Shown here: piece by piece, positions 1 through 8,735 of the stretch
How the letters are laid out: the number at the start of each line of letters is the position of its first letter
How positions within the stretch are numbered: the stretch's first letter is position 1
NCBI GenBank assembly: GCA_016303175.1
Contig: JAEDMF010000014.1
Location: 1 to 18,819 of the forward strand
Origin: Bacteroidales bacterium
GTDB lineage: Bacteria; Bacteroidota; Bacteroidia; Bacteroidales; UBA932
Direction of reading: 5' to 3'
DNA length: 18,819 nucleotides
Position numbers and translations under genes: made by a program
Notes under the pieces: generated by a model
The model's database searches: none
Told to the model about the DNA's origin: nothing
The model's input: the letters and a program-made list of their open reading frames with translations, nothing else

Positions 1-2271
1 GTCCTTCACTTCCAGGGTGCCCTGCTCTGCCAAGGCGATGCTGCCGGCTACAATCTGGCATTTGGAATTGGATTTGTTGGATGTGTTTATTGTATAGTTG
101 GATGTGGCATCGCCCAATACGGCCGAGTTGACACAGCCGATGAAACTTCCGGGCCCTTTGAGATAACCCATAAGACCGCCCAAACATTCCTTGACCACTG
201 CCGTTTTAACTCCGGTGGTGCATTTCAACTTTGCGCTGCCCTTATTGGTCATATTCGTCAAAGTCACCTTGCCGCCTGCTATGCCGTTGGGGTTGCTGCC
301 GCCTATGGCGCCGCCCGTGCAAACATAACCCGCAGTCTGGACCGCAGTATGGTCGATAAGGAAACTCGTGGACACTTCATAGCCCTTCAAATCCACGATG
401 CTGCCGCTCTCCAGCATACCTATCAAACCACCCGCCATCACAAAGGCGTCCGTCGCGCCTCCCATCTTGTTTATGTCGATGCTACCCATTGCGATGGACT
501 TGTCAGAGGAGAAGTCCATTGCAAATGAGCCGGCCACCTTGCCGTACAGCCCGCCGACTGCAATCTGCTCCGAGGAGCAGCCGACTGCAATCTGACCCAA
601 ATAGGAATTGTCTGCCACCTTCATTCCGCCGGTCACCGAAGGCAAAATACCTCCGGCAGTCGTGGATATTGCGTCGGTGGACAGGGAAATGGAACCGGAG
701 AACTCGCAGCTCCGAGTCAAGCCCTCATTGTACCCGGCAATGCCGCCGACATTCGCCGACATCTCGCCTGATGACTCCTTGGTGGAAAGTACCAGCTTGC
801 CGGGAAACTTGCAGGCTATAAGTTCCGACTCGTCATCTGCATGACCAACCAGACCGCCCACATAAACAGGACAGTCATTACAATTGCCTCCAAGTTCCAA
901 ATTACCTTCAAAGATGCAGGAGTTGAGGACAGTGCCTTTGCAGGTTGAGACAATACCTCCCAAAAACTGCTCCGTATCGAAACTGTTACTGAAATAAATA
1001 TTGCATCCAGCACCGAGTTTCACATTGCTTATTGTGGCATTCTCACATACTCTGAACAGGCCGCAATCCGACTTCTTCAGATTATCAATCACATGACCCT
1101 TGCCGTCGAACTCCCCGCTGAAAGGATGTTCCTGCGTACCTATGCCCTTCCAGCCGCTCACCTCGCTCATATCGATATCCCCCACGAGCACTACCCTGCC
1201 CTGGTCGTCGGTCCAGTCGCTGATGTCGCCGCCCTCGCTTACCGCCTGGGCGAACTTAAGCAGACCGGCAGATGTCACGAGACCATGGGCAGGCACATAA
1301 TCCTGGGAAATGGTGGGCAGAGCCACACTGGTCTCGGTGAGATTGGAAAGAGTAAGTACCACCTCGCTCAGGCGCAGTTCGGAACAGTCGCTGAGGTTCT
1401 CCTCTGCGCGAAGGGTAATTTCCTCTATACCCTCCTCCAGCGGTCTGATCTCGGAGGTTATATATGAGGGCAGTTTCACATCGGCAACAACACCGGAGGG
1501 AACAGGGAAGGTCAGCACAGCTTCCTGGTCCTTGGCGAAGAAGATGTTGCCGGCAGCATCATAATTGTAGTCTGAACCGAACTGGGTCAGACTGATGTCC
1601 GTGCCTCTATCCTCATCCGGCAGGGACAGAACTATACGGCCTAAACGGGTGGCTTCTGTATTCTCGGAGACTCTTACTTTAACCTCTCTGGTGACAGTTT
1701 CGTCATCCTCATACACTATGGCGCCCTTGGTCACCTCGAGCCACTCCGGCTTAGAGACACTCCATTCCGGTTCCACACCCCCGACTTTTCTGACCGAAGT
1801 ATTGAAGATCTTATCGCCTTGCTGCCTGCCTGAGACGAAATAAGGCTGGCTAAGCAAGAAGGGCGTACCCTCCTGATTTACAGTCAGCTTGAACCCGCGG
1901 AAAGCACCTGCCGCAAAGGTCAGGGTGGCGGCATCACGGTTATCGAAATCCTCGTTGACGCTGATATCCAATTTGATGATGCCGGAGCCTTTGTGACTTT
2001 CCGGAACCACCTTGCACCAGTCCTTGTCGGACTTGATGTCCCATACGAGCCCCTTGTCATTCAGTTCCACCTCCAGCTCTATCTGACGAGCCTTATAGTC
2101 GAAATTGAGTTCAGAGATACCTTCGCCGGCGACAGCATACTTGACTTCTATCTGCGTGGCGGCGTCAATCCTATTCTGGAGCTCATCCTTCTCCTGTTCC
2201 ATCAAGAGTTTCTCCGTGCAGGAAGAAAGAGAAACAAGAGAGCACAGAAGGGCAAAATATATCTTTCTCAT
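1..2271 (-). CDS. BACON-like / GLUG-repeat surface lipoprotein (3' end beyond window)
   Basis: The reading frame is open from the start to the left edge (757 codons seen), so the C-terminus is missing. A signal peptide ends in a lipobox (LSSC, Cys about 19), so an outer-membrane lipoprotein is expected. Residues about 55-134 and 137-232 look like BACON domains (conserved W, 'N...R.A.LTF', closing 'VNQEG' and 'LTQFG'), and about 245-325 looks like a weaker third copy ending 'TISQD'. Residues about 332-437 form a module with 'GDIDMS', 'GWKGIG' and 'FSGEFDGKGH', as seen before GLUG repeats. From about 438 on there are 8-9 repeats starting GGIxG/GGLxG, probably a beta-helix-like stalk. It is the last visible gene of the fecR-susC-susD operon, starting about 11 bp after susD. 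This suggests a surface partner of the SusCD complex for binding substrate or host surface. An in-frame ATG at 2277 is an alternative start; MRKIYF was preferred as a normal signal-peptide start. No catalytic domain is visible. Confidence 0.85.
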   Translation of the reverse strand, partial: MRKIYFALLCSLVSLSSCTEKLLMEQEKDELQNRIDAATQIEVKYAVAGEGISELNFDYKARQIELEVELNDKGLVWDIKSDKDWCKVVPESHKGSGIIKLDISVNEDFDNRDAATLTFAAGAFRGFKLTVNQEGTPFLLSQPYFVSGRQQGDKIFNTSVRKVGGVEPEWSVSKPEWLEVTKGAIVYEDDETVTREVKVRVSENTEATRLGRIVLSLPDEDRGTDISLTQFGSDYNYDAAGNIFFAKDQEAVLTFPVPSGVVADVKLPSYITSEIRPLEEGIEEITLRAEENLSDCSELRLSEVVLTLSNLTETSVALPTISQDYVPAHGLVTSAGLLKFAQAVSEGGDISDWTDDQGRVVLVGDIDMSEVSGWKGIGTQEHPFSGEFDGKGHVIDNLKKSDCGLFRVCENATISNVKLGAGCNIYFSNSFDTEQFLGGIVSTCKGTVLNSCIFEGNLELGGNCNDCPVYVGGLVGHADDESELIACKFPGKLVLSTKESSGEMSANVGGIAGYNEGLTRSCEFSGSISLSTDAISTTAGGILPSVTGGMKVADNSYLGQIAVGCSSEQIAVGGLYGKVAGSFAMDFSSDKSIAMGSIDINKMGGATDAFVMAGGLIGMLESGSIVDLKGYEVSTSFLIDHTAVQTAGYVCTGGAIGGSNPNGIAGGKVTLTNMTNKGSAKLKCTTGVKTAVVKECLGGLMGYLKGPGSFIGCVNSAVLGDATSNYTINTSNKSNSKCQIVAGSIALAEQGTLEVKD
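553..594. repeat. 15-bp direct repeat (27-bp period) around a perfect palindrome
   Basis: The 15-mer GCCGACTGCAATCTG occurs at 553-567 and again at 580-594, in frame inside the GLUG-repeat lipoprotein gene, where it encodes QIAVG twice. The sequence linking the copies contains CTGCTCC-GA-GGAGCAG (565-580), a perfect 7-bp inverted repeat with a 2-base loop. This looks like a recent in-frame duplication of 9 codons, possibly made by replication slippage. Confidence 0.75.
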
Positions 2272-2282
2272 ATCCATATCGT

Positions 2283-4019
2283 TTATTGTCTTCCTTTTAA
2301 TCTGATGTTGCGGCTTTCTGCCGTGTCGGCCCACCATACATCCGTCATCATATTGTTTTCACCTCCAAGCCAACCGTCAACAGCCTCCTTAAAATACTTC
2401 ATATTCCTGTAAGCCTCGTCGGCGGGGTAACGCAGACGCGTAGGCAGGATATTGCGGTTCTCTGCAGCGGGGCCATTGGTTTTGAGCAGGGGATAACCCG
2501 TCCTGCGGTATTCGCACCACGACTCTATGCCCACAAAGAAGAGGGAAACCCATTTTTCGGTAAGTATGGCCTCAACGGCGTTTCCCGAATTGAAAGTCTG
2601 GCCGCTGTACAGTTCGGCGCTGGCCTTGTGGTTCACAAAATCCACCACTTCAGCCGATGTTTCCGTCACGTTGGGATTCCATTCGAGTATGTTTTCGGTG
2701 ATGGCCTGCTTGAACAAATCCATATAAGCTCCAAGACTGCTCGCAGAGGCAATCCAGCCGCGCGCTCCGGCCTCAGCAAAGAGGAAGAGCTGCTCCGAGA
2801 AATTCATCAGGCTATAGTGCTCGGCATTCTTGAGGTTATAGACCAAGCCTGTAATCTGCGAAGCGAGGTCCCCGTTGGGCATTCTGCCCACCTGCGAATT
2901 GCCGGCCTGGGATACACGGGCATTAATAAACTTCTGGAAATCCTTGTGCAGCAGCTGGGTAGGAGCGCCGAGCGTCTTGCGGTAGTAGCAGTCCCAGCGT
3001 GGATCAGGAACATGACCGCCCTTCTCCGGAGTACGCCAAGGATAGTATTTCTGACCAATGCTTTCATCGTATTTTTCTTCGGTGTCGAGCATCCTGCGGG
3101 CAAGAGTCTCGCAGGCGGCGACATTGTTCCACAAACCGCTCGTGGTGGAGTAGAAAGGAGTATTCAAGGTGGCATTGTACTGGCTGAAGCCCACCAGGGC
3201 GCAATCCCCACGGCCGCGCATCATAGGATAGTTGCCCGAACCGCTGACATAGCAATTGTACAGCTCGGCAATCTTGTCGCGCACGTTGATGGACTCACCC
3301 TCTTCGGTGTCATATTCGAAGATGCCGTCGCTCTCCTCAATCACCTTATTGGAAATGCGCATCAGGGCCCTCAGATAAAGGGCGTTGCCGAAGCGCTGCC
3401 ATTTGTCGCGGCTGCCGTTGTACATAAGGTCGGTGATGGGGTTGATGTCCGCGGCCTCTGGGTCAGAAAGCAGCTGGTTAGCCTCCTCGAAGAGGGCTAC
3501 AATACCACGGTATATTTCCCTCTGGTCATCGTAGCGGGTTGTAATCTTGGTGACATCGTTGTCAATGGCTATCTTGCCCGCATCGGTGAAAGGCACATTG
3601 CCGTAGGTGTCGGTAATCAGGGAGATGGTCATAGCCTTGAGTATGTCGGCTATACCCATCGCGGTGGGATTGTTCTCCTGCTGCGCGCGCACCCTCATCG
3701 AGCAGGCATTGCCGTACTGAATGTACAGCGATGTCCAGATGTCGTCGTCGGTTGCTTCAGGTATTGTATAGTTGCCCACTACCCTCGATGTCGCCTCCGT
3801 AGTGGTGCTCACAGCCATTTGCATCAAATGGGCTGTAGTGGTGCGGAAGACGGAACAAAGGGCATATTCGGTCTTGAATACTATGGGATGCACATAAGAC
3901 TCCGCAGGCGCTGTCTCCAGAGCGTAGGGATTCTCGTTCATATTGTTGAACTTGTCGCAGCAGGTGAAGGCAAGCGCGGCAAGTGATATGGCAAGGGGTT
4001 TCAATGTAAATTTTCTCAT
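2283..4019 (-). CDS. SusD/RagB-like nutrient-binding outer-membrane lipoprotein (SusD-like_2 type)
   Basis: This 578-residue protein is the lid and binding lipoprotein that pairs with the SusC-like channel encoded just upstream. A signal peptide leads to a Cys pair at 20-21 followed by DKFNNMNENP, typical of the SusD-like_2 subfamily. Family hallmarks are 'TDTYGNVPFTDA' in the first third, 'W.RFGNALYLRALMRI' in the middle, and a C-terminal region with 'EKWVSLFFVGIESWCEYRRTG', matching the 'EKW.al...g.e.w...RRTg' pattern of this group. The length is normal for the family. The start is well supported by AGGAG at 4028-4032 on the minus strand, 8 bases before ATG. It lies 14 bp after the SusC stop, so the two are co-transcribed. 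The substrate cannot be read from the sequence; this subfamily accompanies many kinds of SusC receptor. Confidence 0.93.
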   Translation of the reverse strand: MRKFTLKPLAISLAALAFTCCDKFNNMNENPYALETAPAESYVHPIVFKTEYALCSVFRTTTAHLMQMAVSTTTEATSRVVGNYTIPEATDDDIWTSLYIQYGNACSMRVRAQQENNPTAMGIADILKAMTISLITDTYGNVPFTDAGKIAIDNDVTKITTRYDDQREIYRGIVALFEEANQLLSDPEAADINPITDLMYNGSRDKWQRFGNALYLRALMRISNKVIEESDGIFEYDTEEGESINVRDKIAELYNCYVSGSGNYPMMRGRGDCALVGFSQYNATLNTPFYSTTSGLWNNVAACETLARRMLDTEEKYDESIGQKYYPWRTPEKGGHVPDPRWDCYYRKTLGAPTQLLHKDFQKFINARVSQAGNSQVGRMPNGDLASQITGLVYNLKNAEHYSLMNFSEQLFLFAEAGARGWIASASSLGAYMDLFKQAITENILEWNPNVTETSAEVVDFVNHKASAELYSGQTFNSGNAVEAILTEKWVSLFFVGIESWCEYRRTGYPLLKTNGPAAENRNILPTRLRYPADEAYRNMKYFKEAVDGWLGGENNMMTDVWWADTAESRNIRLKGRQ

Positions 4020-4033
4020 AACTTCATCTCCTC

Positions 4034-7000
4034 TCAGAAAGTAATGCTCAAACTTGCTCCGAACTGGGCCGCAGAAGGCATCTGCAAAATTTCGAAGCCG
4101 GGTACAACGGCGCTGCCCTTCATTGTGACACCCTCGGGATCAAAGCCGGGGAAATCCGACCAGCAATACAAATTGTTGCCGTAGAAAGACAAGCGGAGGT
4201 CACTGATGACCTTGGTCTTTGCAAGCAGCTTCTTGGGGAAGGCGTACTCCACGCGCACCTCCCTGAGCTTAAGGAACTGGGTGCTGACGAAGTTGGCCTC
4301 CGCATTGGTCTGGTCATAAAGACAATGATAGTAGTTGGAGATGTTCTCTTTGGCTATGGGGTCAGTGTTGATTACATAGTTGCCGTCGGTGGTCTCACGC
4401 ACACCCACGGGAACCAGACCTCCCTCGCGGCCTGCAAGAGTATTGACACCCTTGCCTCTGTAGTTGAGCACCCAGTTTGTGTAGGAAAACACGTGACCGC
4501 CAAACTGGCCGTCGAAGCCCACATACAGTGTAAGGTCCTTCCATTTGAAGGTGGTGTTGAAACCGCCCTTCCACTTGGGAGCGCAATCGCCCAGATATTG
4601 AAGTTCCTCATTTACCTGGGGCATATTCTGCTTGTCCAGCAATATCATACCGCTCACGTCCACCATATTGCCGTTGGCGTCAATGGCCGTAGAGCCTTCT
4701 GGAGCCCTTTTGTAGCCCTTGCCGTACATATCGGTAAGGCTGCCTCCCTCATAGGCCGTCATATAGGCGTGGGTGCTGTAGTTGGCGACTATCCAGGAGT
4801 CAATGCCATCGCCCAGGCTTACGACGGTATTGCGATTGAGGTTCCAGTTAAGACCTAGCTTCCACAGGATGTTGCGGGTCTTCACGAGCGAGCCGCTCAC
4901 GGTAAGTTCCACGCCCCTGTTGCGTATGGAGCCGGCATTGATGTAAACCGTGCTCACGCCGTTGGCAATGGAAATTGGCATCCTCGAGATAAGGTCCTTG
5001 GTCACGGCATCGTAGTAGGCGGCATCAAGGGTGAAACGGTTCTTGAAGAGGCGCATCTCGAGGCCCACCTCCCAGGATGTCACGATTTCGGGCTTGAGAT
5101 TGGCATTGGACAGGGCCGTCTGGTTCTGTACCGTGCCGGGAATGCCCGTGGTCTGGAGGAAGTTCATATAACGGTAAGGAGCGGTATCGTGACCCACCTG
5201 AGCCCAGGATGCCCTGATTTTCATCAGGTTGACCAGACCGCCGGAGCGGCCGAAGTCGAAGAGGTCATTGAGGGCGACGGCTCCGGACACCGAAGGATAG
5301 AAGTAAGACCTGTTCCCGGCAGGCAGAGTGCTGGACCAGTCATTTCGGCCGGTAACGTCCAGGAATATGGCATCCCTCCACGAGAAAGACAATAGGGCGT
5401 AAAGAGAATAGGTCTGCCTCTGCTCGGAATAGTTGGAAGTCTTCAGCTCATAACTAGAGTTGGCCAATGAATACACGCCCGGGATATGCAGGGTGGAAGC
5501 GGCCTGCTGATGACGTTCATACTGGCGCGAAATGAGACTGCCGCCTATGTTGCCGGTAAAGCCGAAATCATTCCACCGGTTGGTGTACTTGAGCAGGAAG
5601 TCTCCCGTATATTGCTTTGAGCCTATGTTCTGCTCGCTGTAGTAACCAAGAGGGTTAGCCTGGGTGGAGGTGGCTTGGCGCTGGGTGCGGAAATCGCTGT
5701 TCATATCCAGGCCGGCTCGCAACATCAGGGTAAGGTTCTTGGCGAGGTCAAAGTCGAACTTGACGTTGCCGTACACTCTGTCCCTTTTCTGAGTATTGAT
5801 GCACTCGTGGGCAAGGAAGTAGGGATTGTTCTTACCTCCGGAAAGGCTGGCATCCTGCTTGAGCTCGCTCAGCCAGTAATCCTTGGGCCAGGACATATCC
5901 ACATTGGGCGCATAGCACCATAGGCCATACATAATGGCGGTGGAACCGTAGCCTGACGAGGTGGGAATATTGCCGTTGTCCGTGTGTCTGTAGTTCACGG
6001 TAGCCTCAGCAGAGAGCCACTTTGCAAGCTGGCCGCGGAAACGCACGGAAAGGTAGTCTTGAGAACTGGGAGTATTGGGCACTATACCACGGGAGCGCTG
6101 GTCGGAGAAACTCACGCGCAGGCTGTTGGCCTTGCCCACCCGACCGGAAAGGGTTACACTGTTATTCATCCTCAGACCACTCTGGAAATAATTCTGAAAC
6201 CAGTTTCCATGGCTTATGAAAGGAGTGGCCTTCCTTTCGAAGTTGCCCATCGCATTGTATGCACCGCCTATGCCGAGGGCCTCATTGTAATATTGGTAAT
6301 ACTCCGTCCCATCCATCTTGGGTCCCCAGGACTCCATCGTGGAGGTGGAATTGTAACTGGGCATAGGGTGAATTCCGATGACGTCCTCATCTGCCGTCGA
6401 AGGCAGGTAATAATAGTAGGGCTTGTCTGCTGAGCCCTGGCCGTAAACATACTGCAGATCAGGGCTGCTGAGTACCTTGTCCATTGCGAAGGAGCCCTTG
6501 TAGGTGACACTCAGGGTCGCATCCTGATTTTCGGCCGTCTTAGTTGTTATAATGATGGCTCCATTGGCGGCCTGGGAGCCGTAGAGAGCCGTTGCGGCCG
6601 CACCTTTGAGCACAGTCACACTCTCGATATTGTCGGGATCTATATCGGCTGTACCGTCGCCATAGTCAATGGCATAGGAACTGCCGTCACCTGTATCAGA
6701 GGCGGTCTTTGTGTTGTACATAGGCACTCCGTCCACCACGAACAGGGCAGTATTGTTCTCAAGGTCGGCAGTCGATTCTCCACGAATGGTGACACGCATT
6801 GTGCCGTTAGGACCCGAATTGGACCTGTCTATGCTCAAGCCTGCAACCTGTCCGGTGAGACTGTTGAGCCAGTTGTCGGCAGTCATGGAATTGGCAAACC
6901 TGTCGCTGTCCACCTTGGCGGCTGAATAGCCTATGGATTTCTCGTCCCTCTTAATGCCGAGAGCCGTCACAACAACCCCTTCAAGAGCCACCTGCTCACT

Positions 7001-7573
7001 TTTGAGCACTATCCTTTTCACGGCGGCGGAACCGGCTGGAAGGATTTCCGTCTTGAATCCCAGACTGGACACCTGCAGCTGGTCGTTGGAAGAAGCCTTG
7101 ATGCTGTACTTGCCGTTGACGTCAGACACCACGCCGTTTGTCGTGCCCGCAATCATTACGGCCGCACCGGGCAGAGGTTCACCGTTCTCATCCACGATGA
7201 CACCGCTGACCTGAATAGGGGCTGCCTTTCCCTCAACTTTCATAACAGGCGGAACTCCGGCATTGTCCAACTTTATGGCTATTTTTTCGCCTACGGTTTC
7301 GAAGGTGACTCCGGTACCGTCTAGAACAAGGTGCAGAAGCTTCTCCAAAGGCAGAGCCTTCGCGTCCACAGAAACAGTAGGCACTTTGGCGAGTACCTCA
7401 TCCGTAAAAAAGAACGATCGGCCGCTCTGCTTCTCCACTTCCTGCAGAAATTCCTTGAATGGCTGCTCCTGCGCCTTCAGTGTAATGAAAGCTTCCGCGC
7501 TCTGCGCCGCCATTTGGAGCGACAGCAGAATGCACGTGGCAGCGCTGAGAAGAATTTTTTTTGTTGTATACAT
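4034..7573 (-). CDS. SusC/RagA-like TonB-dependent transporter with N-terminal STN signalling domain
   Basis: This 1179-residue outer-membrane receptor imports a nutrient using TonB energy. In order: signal peptide (1-23, ending QMAAQ); STN (secretin/TonB short N-terminal) domain at about 30-100, with 'PFKEFLQEVEKQSGRSFFF'; carboxypeptidase-regulatory-like domain at about 121-192 ('VSGVIVDENGEPLPGAAV'); a SusC linker 'LEGVVVTALGIKRDEKSIGY' at about 198-217; plug domain with 'TIRG', 'FVVDGVP' and 'LKGAAATALYGSQAANGAI'; then the beta-barrel ending in Phe. The STN domain marks it as a transducing receptor that talks to the FecR-like protein encoded 5 bp upstream. It is longer than SusC proteins without an STN domain. 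The start ATG has only a distant AAGGAA upstream, which is common in Bacteroidetes. Product class is sure; substrate is unknown. Confidence 0.95.
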   Translation of the reverse strand: MYTTKKILLSAATCILLSLQMAAQSAEAFITLKAQEQPFKEFLQEVEKQSGRSFFFTDEVLAKVPTVSVDAKALPLEKLLHLVLDGTGVTFETVGEKIAIKLDNAGVPPVMKVEGKAAPIQVSGVIVDENGEPLPGAAVMIAGTTNGVVSDVNGKYSIKASSNDQLQVSSLGFKTEILPAGSAAVKRIVLKSEQVALEGVVVTALGIKRDEKSIGYSAAKVDSDRFANSMTADNWLNSLTGQVAGLSIDRSNSGPNGTMRVTIRGESTADLENNTALFVVDGVPMYNTKTASDTGDGSSYAIDYGDGTADIDPDNIESVTVLKGAAATALYGSQAANGAIIITTKTAENQDATLSVTYKGSFAMDKVLSSPDLQYVYGQGSADKPYYYYLPSTADEDVIGIHPMPSYNSTSTMESWGPKMDGTEYYQYYNEALGIGGAYNAMGNFERKATPFISHGNWFQNYFQSGLRMNNSVTLSGRVGKANSLRVSFSDQRSRGIVPNTPSSQDYLSVRFRGQLAKWLSAEATVNYRHTDNGNIPTSSGYGSTAIMYGLWCYAPNVDMSWPKDYWLSELKQDASLSGGKNNPYFLAHECINTQKRDRVYGNVKFDFDLAKNLTLMLRAGLDMNSDFRTQRQATSTQANPLGYYSEQNIGSKQYTGDFLLKYTNRWNDFGFTGNIGGSLISRQYERHQQAASTLHIPGVYSLANSSYELKTSNYSEQRQTYSLYALLSFSWRDAIFLDVTGRNDWSSTLPAGNRSYFYPSVSGAVALNDLFDFGRSGGLVNLMKIRASWAQVGHDTAPYRYMNFLQTTGIPGTVQNQTALSNANLKPEIVTSWEVGLEMRLFKNRFTLDAAYYDAVTKDLISRMPISIANGVSTVYINAGSIRNRGVELTVSGSLVKTRNILWKLGLNWNLNRNTVVSLGDGIDSWIVANYSTHAYMTAYEGGSLTDMYGKGYKRAPEGSTAIDANGNMVDVSGMILLDKQNMPQVNEELQYLGDCAPKWKGGFNTTFKWKDLTLYVGFDGQFGGHVFSYTNWVLNYRGKGVNTLAGREGGLVPVGVRETTDGNYVINTDPIAKENISNYYHCLYDQTNAEANFVSTQFLKLREVRVEYAFPKKLLAKTKVISDLRLSFYGNNLYCWSDFPGFDPEGVTMKGSAVVPGFEILQMPSAAQFGASLSITF

Positions 7574-7578
7574 AACTA

Positions 7579-8649
7579 TTATAATTGTATTCCTTTCTTA
7601 ATATAATAATCAGTCTCGTTGAGTTTCTCCACCACTATCTTCTGGGGAGCAGTGATTGAAAGCAGTTTGAAGGCCAAATCCAGCGGCTCGTCATCTATTA
7701 CACCTTCGTACATAATGCCGGCCACCTCGGGGTTCACATGAACTTTCACCCCATATTTCTTGCCGATTTGCATAGCCACCACGCGCAGAGGGCTTGAGCC
7801 GAAATGCAGGGCATTGTCTTTCATCCAGCCCGTAGATTTGCCCACATCTACCTTGCGCCGACGTATTTCTCCGTCCAGACCGTCTATACTGAGCTCATCT
7901 CCGGGAGTCAACATCAGCACGTCTTCCTTGATATGTGCAGCAAGAGAGCCTGTATGCAAGGTGACTACAGAGTAATTTTCCTCGGAATAAGACATTATGT
8001 TGAATGAAGTACCCTTTACAACATAGGTCTGATCCGAGCAGCGGATGCTGAAAGGTCGCGAAGGGTCCTTGCGGACATCAAAAAAGGCTTCTCCGTCTAA
8101 ACTAACATTCCGCTCGGTCTCTCCGAAAGCAGGATGGAGTTCGAGGCGGGAACTCTTGTTGAGAGTAACTCTGGTGCCGTCAGGCAGCACAACAGCTAAT
8201 TTGGCGTTCGCGGGAGCGACGTAGACACGCGCTTCTTTCGAAGCAAAGAAGTTTTCCAAACCCTCCTTGAGCGAACCTTGTTTCGTCAACAACGGCACAG
8301 GCTTCTTCACCGCATCCGCAATTATGGTCTCCTTTTCGGAGTTACTTACCGACAAGAACGGTATGACTATCACTACGCATAACGCCGTAGCAACTGCGCC
8401 ACAGACGGCCGCAATCCTGACACGACGCCGTTTGAGTCTTTTTTTTCTTTCAACTATAAGTTTTTCGATGAAGGGCTCCACATTAGAATTTTCCATTGGA
8501 GGAAGAAGCTCGAGCCGCTTCAATTCCTGTTTGAATTCCATTGCCGCCTCGGGAGATCCGGACACCCATGATGCCAACTCCCGAATCTGCACGTCATCCA
8601 ACTCTCCGAGGAAATATTTTTCTGTCAATATATGATATCGAAGGTTCAT
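7579..8649 (-). CDS. FecR-family anti-sigma factor (DUF4974 C-terminus)
   Basis: This 356-residue inner-membrane regulator is predicted to hold the ECF sigma factor in the cytoplasm and release it when the SusC-like receptor signals. Residues 1-78 are cytoplasmic, with a sigma-binding N-terminus followed by a basic patch ERKKRLKRRR. A single membrane segment lies at about 79-100. The periplasmic FecR domain spans about 141-240 ('LPDGTRVTLNKSSRLELHP', 'VSLDGEAFFDV', 'VKGTSFNI', 'LHTGSL', 'LTPGDELSI'), and a DUF4974-like domain that contacts the STN domain spans about 278-350 ('LHFGSSPLRVVAMQIGKKYG'). It is first in the minus-strand operon. The sigma gene diverges from it, unlike the usual sigma-then-fecR order on one strand in Bacteroidetes polysaccharide loci. 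Confidence 0.94.
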   Translation of the reverse strand: MNLRYHILTEKYFLGELDDVQIRELASWVSGSPEAAMEFKQELKRLELLPPMENSNVEPFIEKLIVERKKRLKRRRVRIAAVCGAVATALCVVIVIPFLSVSNSEKETIIADAVKKPVPLLTKQGSLKEGLENFFASKEARVYVAPANAKLAVVLPDGTRVTLNKSSRLELHPAFGETERNVSLDGEAFFDVRKDPSRPFSIRCSDQTYVVKGTSFNIMSYSEENYSVVTLHTGSLAAHIKEDVLMLTPGDELSIDGLDGEIRRRKVDVGKSTGWMKDNALHFGSSPLRVVAMQIGKKYGVKVHVNPEVAGIMYEGVIDDEPLDLAFKLLSITAPQKIVVEKLNETDYYIKKGIQL

Positions 8650-8735
8650 TTTAGCTCAATTTTCACATTAAAGACACACTATGACAACAAAACCGAACTT
8701 GATTTTTTCAAAAAAAACTATCTTTACACACGCAA
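8650..8735. promoter_or_regulatory. Divergent promoter region between fecR-like and ECF sigma genes
   Basis: This 86-bp spacer must carry the start signals of both the fecR-susC-susD operon and the sigma gene. It is AT-rich and holds a T6-C-A8 tract near 8703-8718 that could bend DNA. Towards the sigma gene, TATCTTTA (8719-8726) resembles the TAnnTTTG -7 element, with CTTG at 8698-8701 as a weak -33 element only 17 bases upstream. No match to the -33/-7 consensus is seen towards fecR, which would be expected if that side is read by the ECF sigma factor itself. No specific site is claimed. Confidence 0.45.

Noticed and set aside
398..1843. Several plus-strand open frames across the left end
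   Set aside because: They are shadows of the minus-strand lipoprotein, whose frame is open for 757 codons with a signal peptide, BACON-like domains and repeats.
2628..3986. 452-codon open frame on the plus strand opposite the SusD-like gene
   Set aside because: It lies fully antisense to a clear SusD family gene. Its translation has no domain, no signal peptide and a biased Val/Ala/His/Gly composition typical of a complementary frame.
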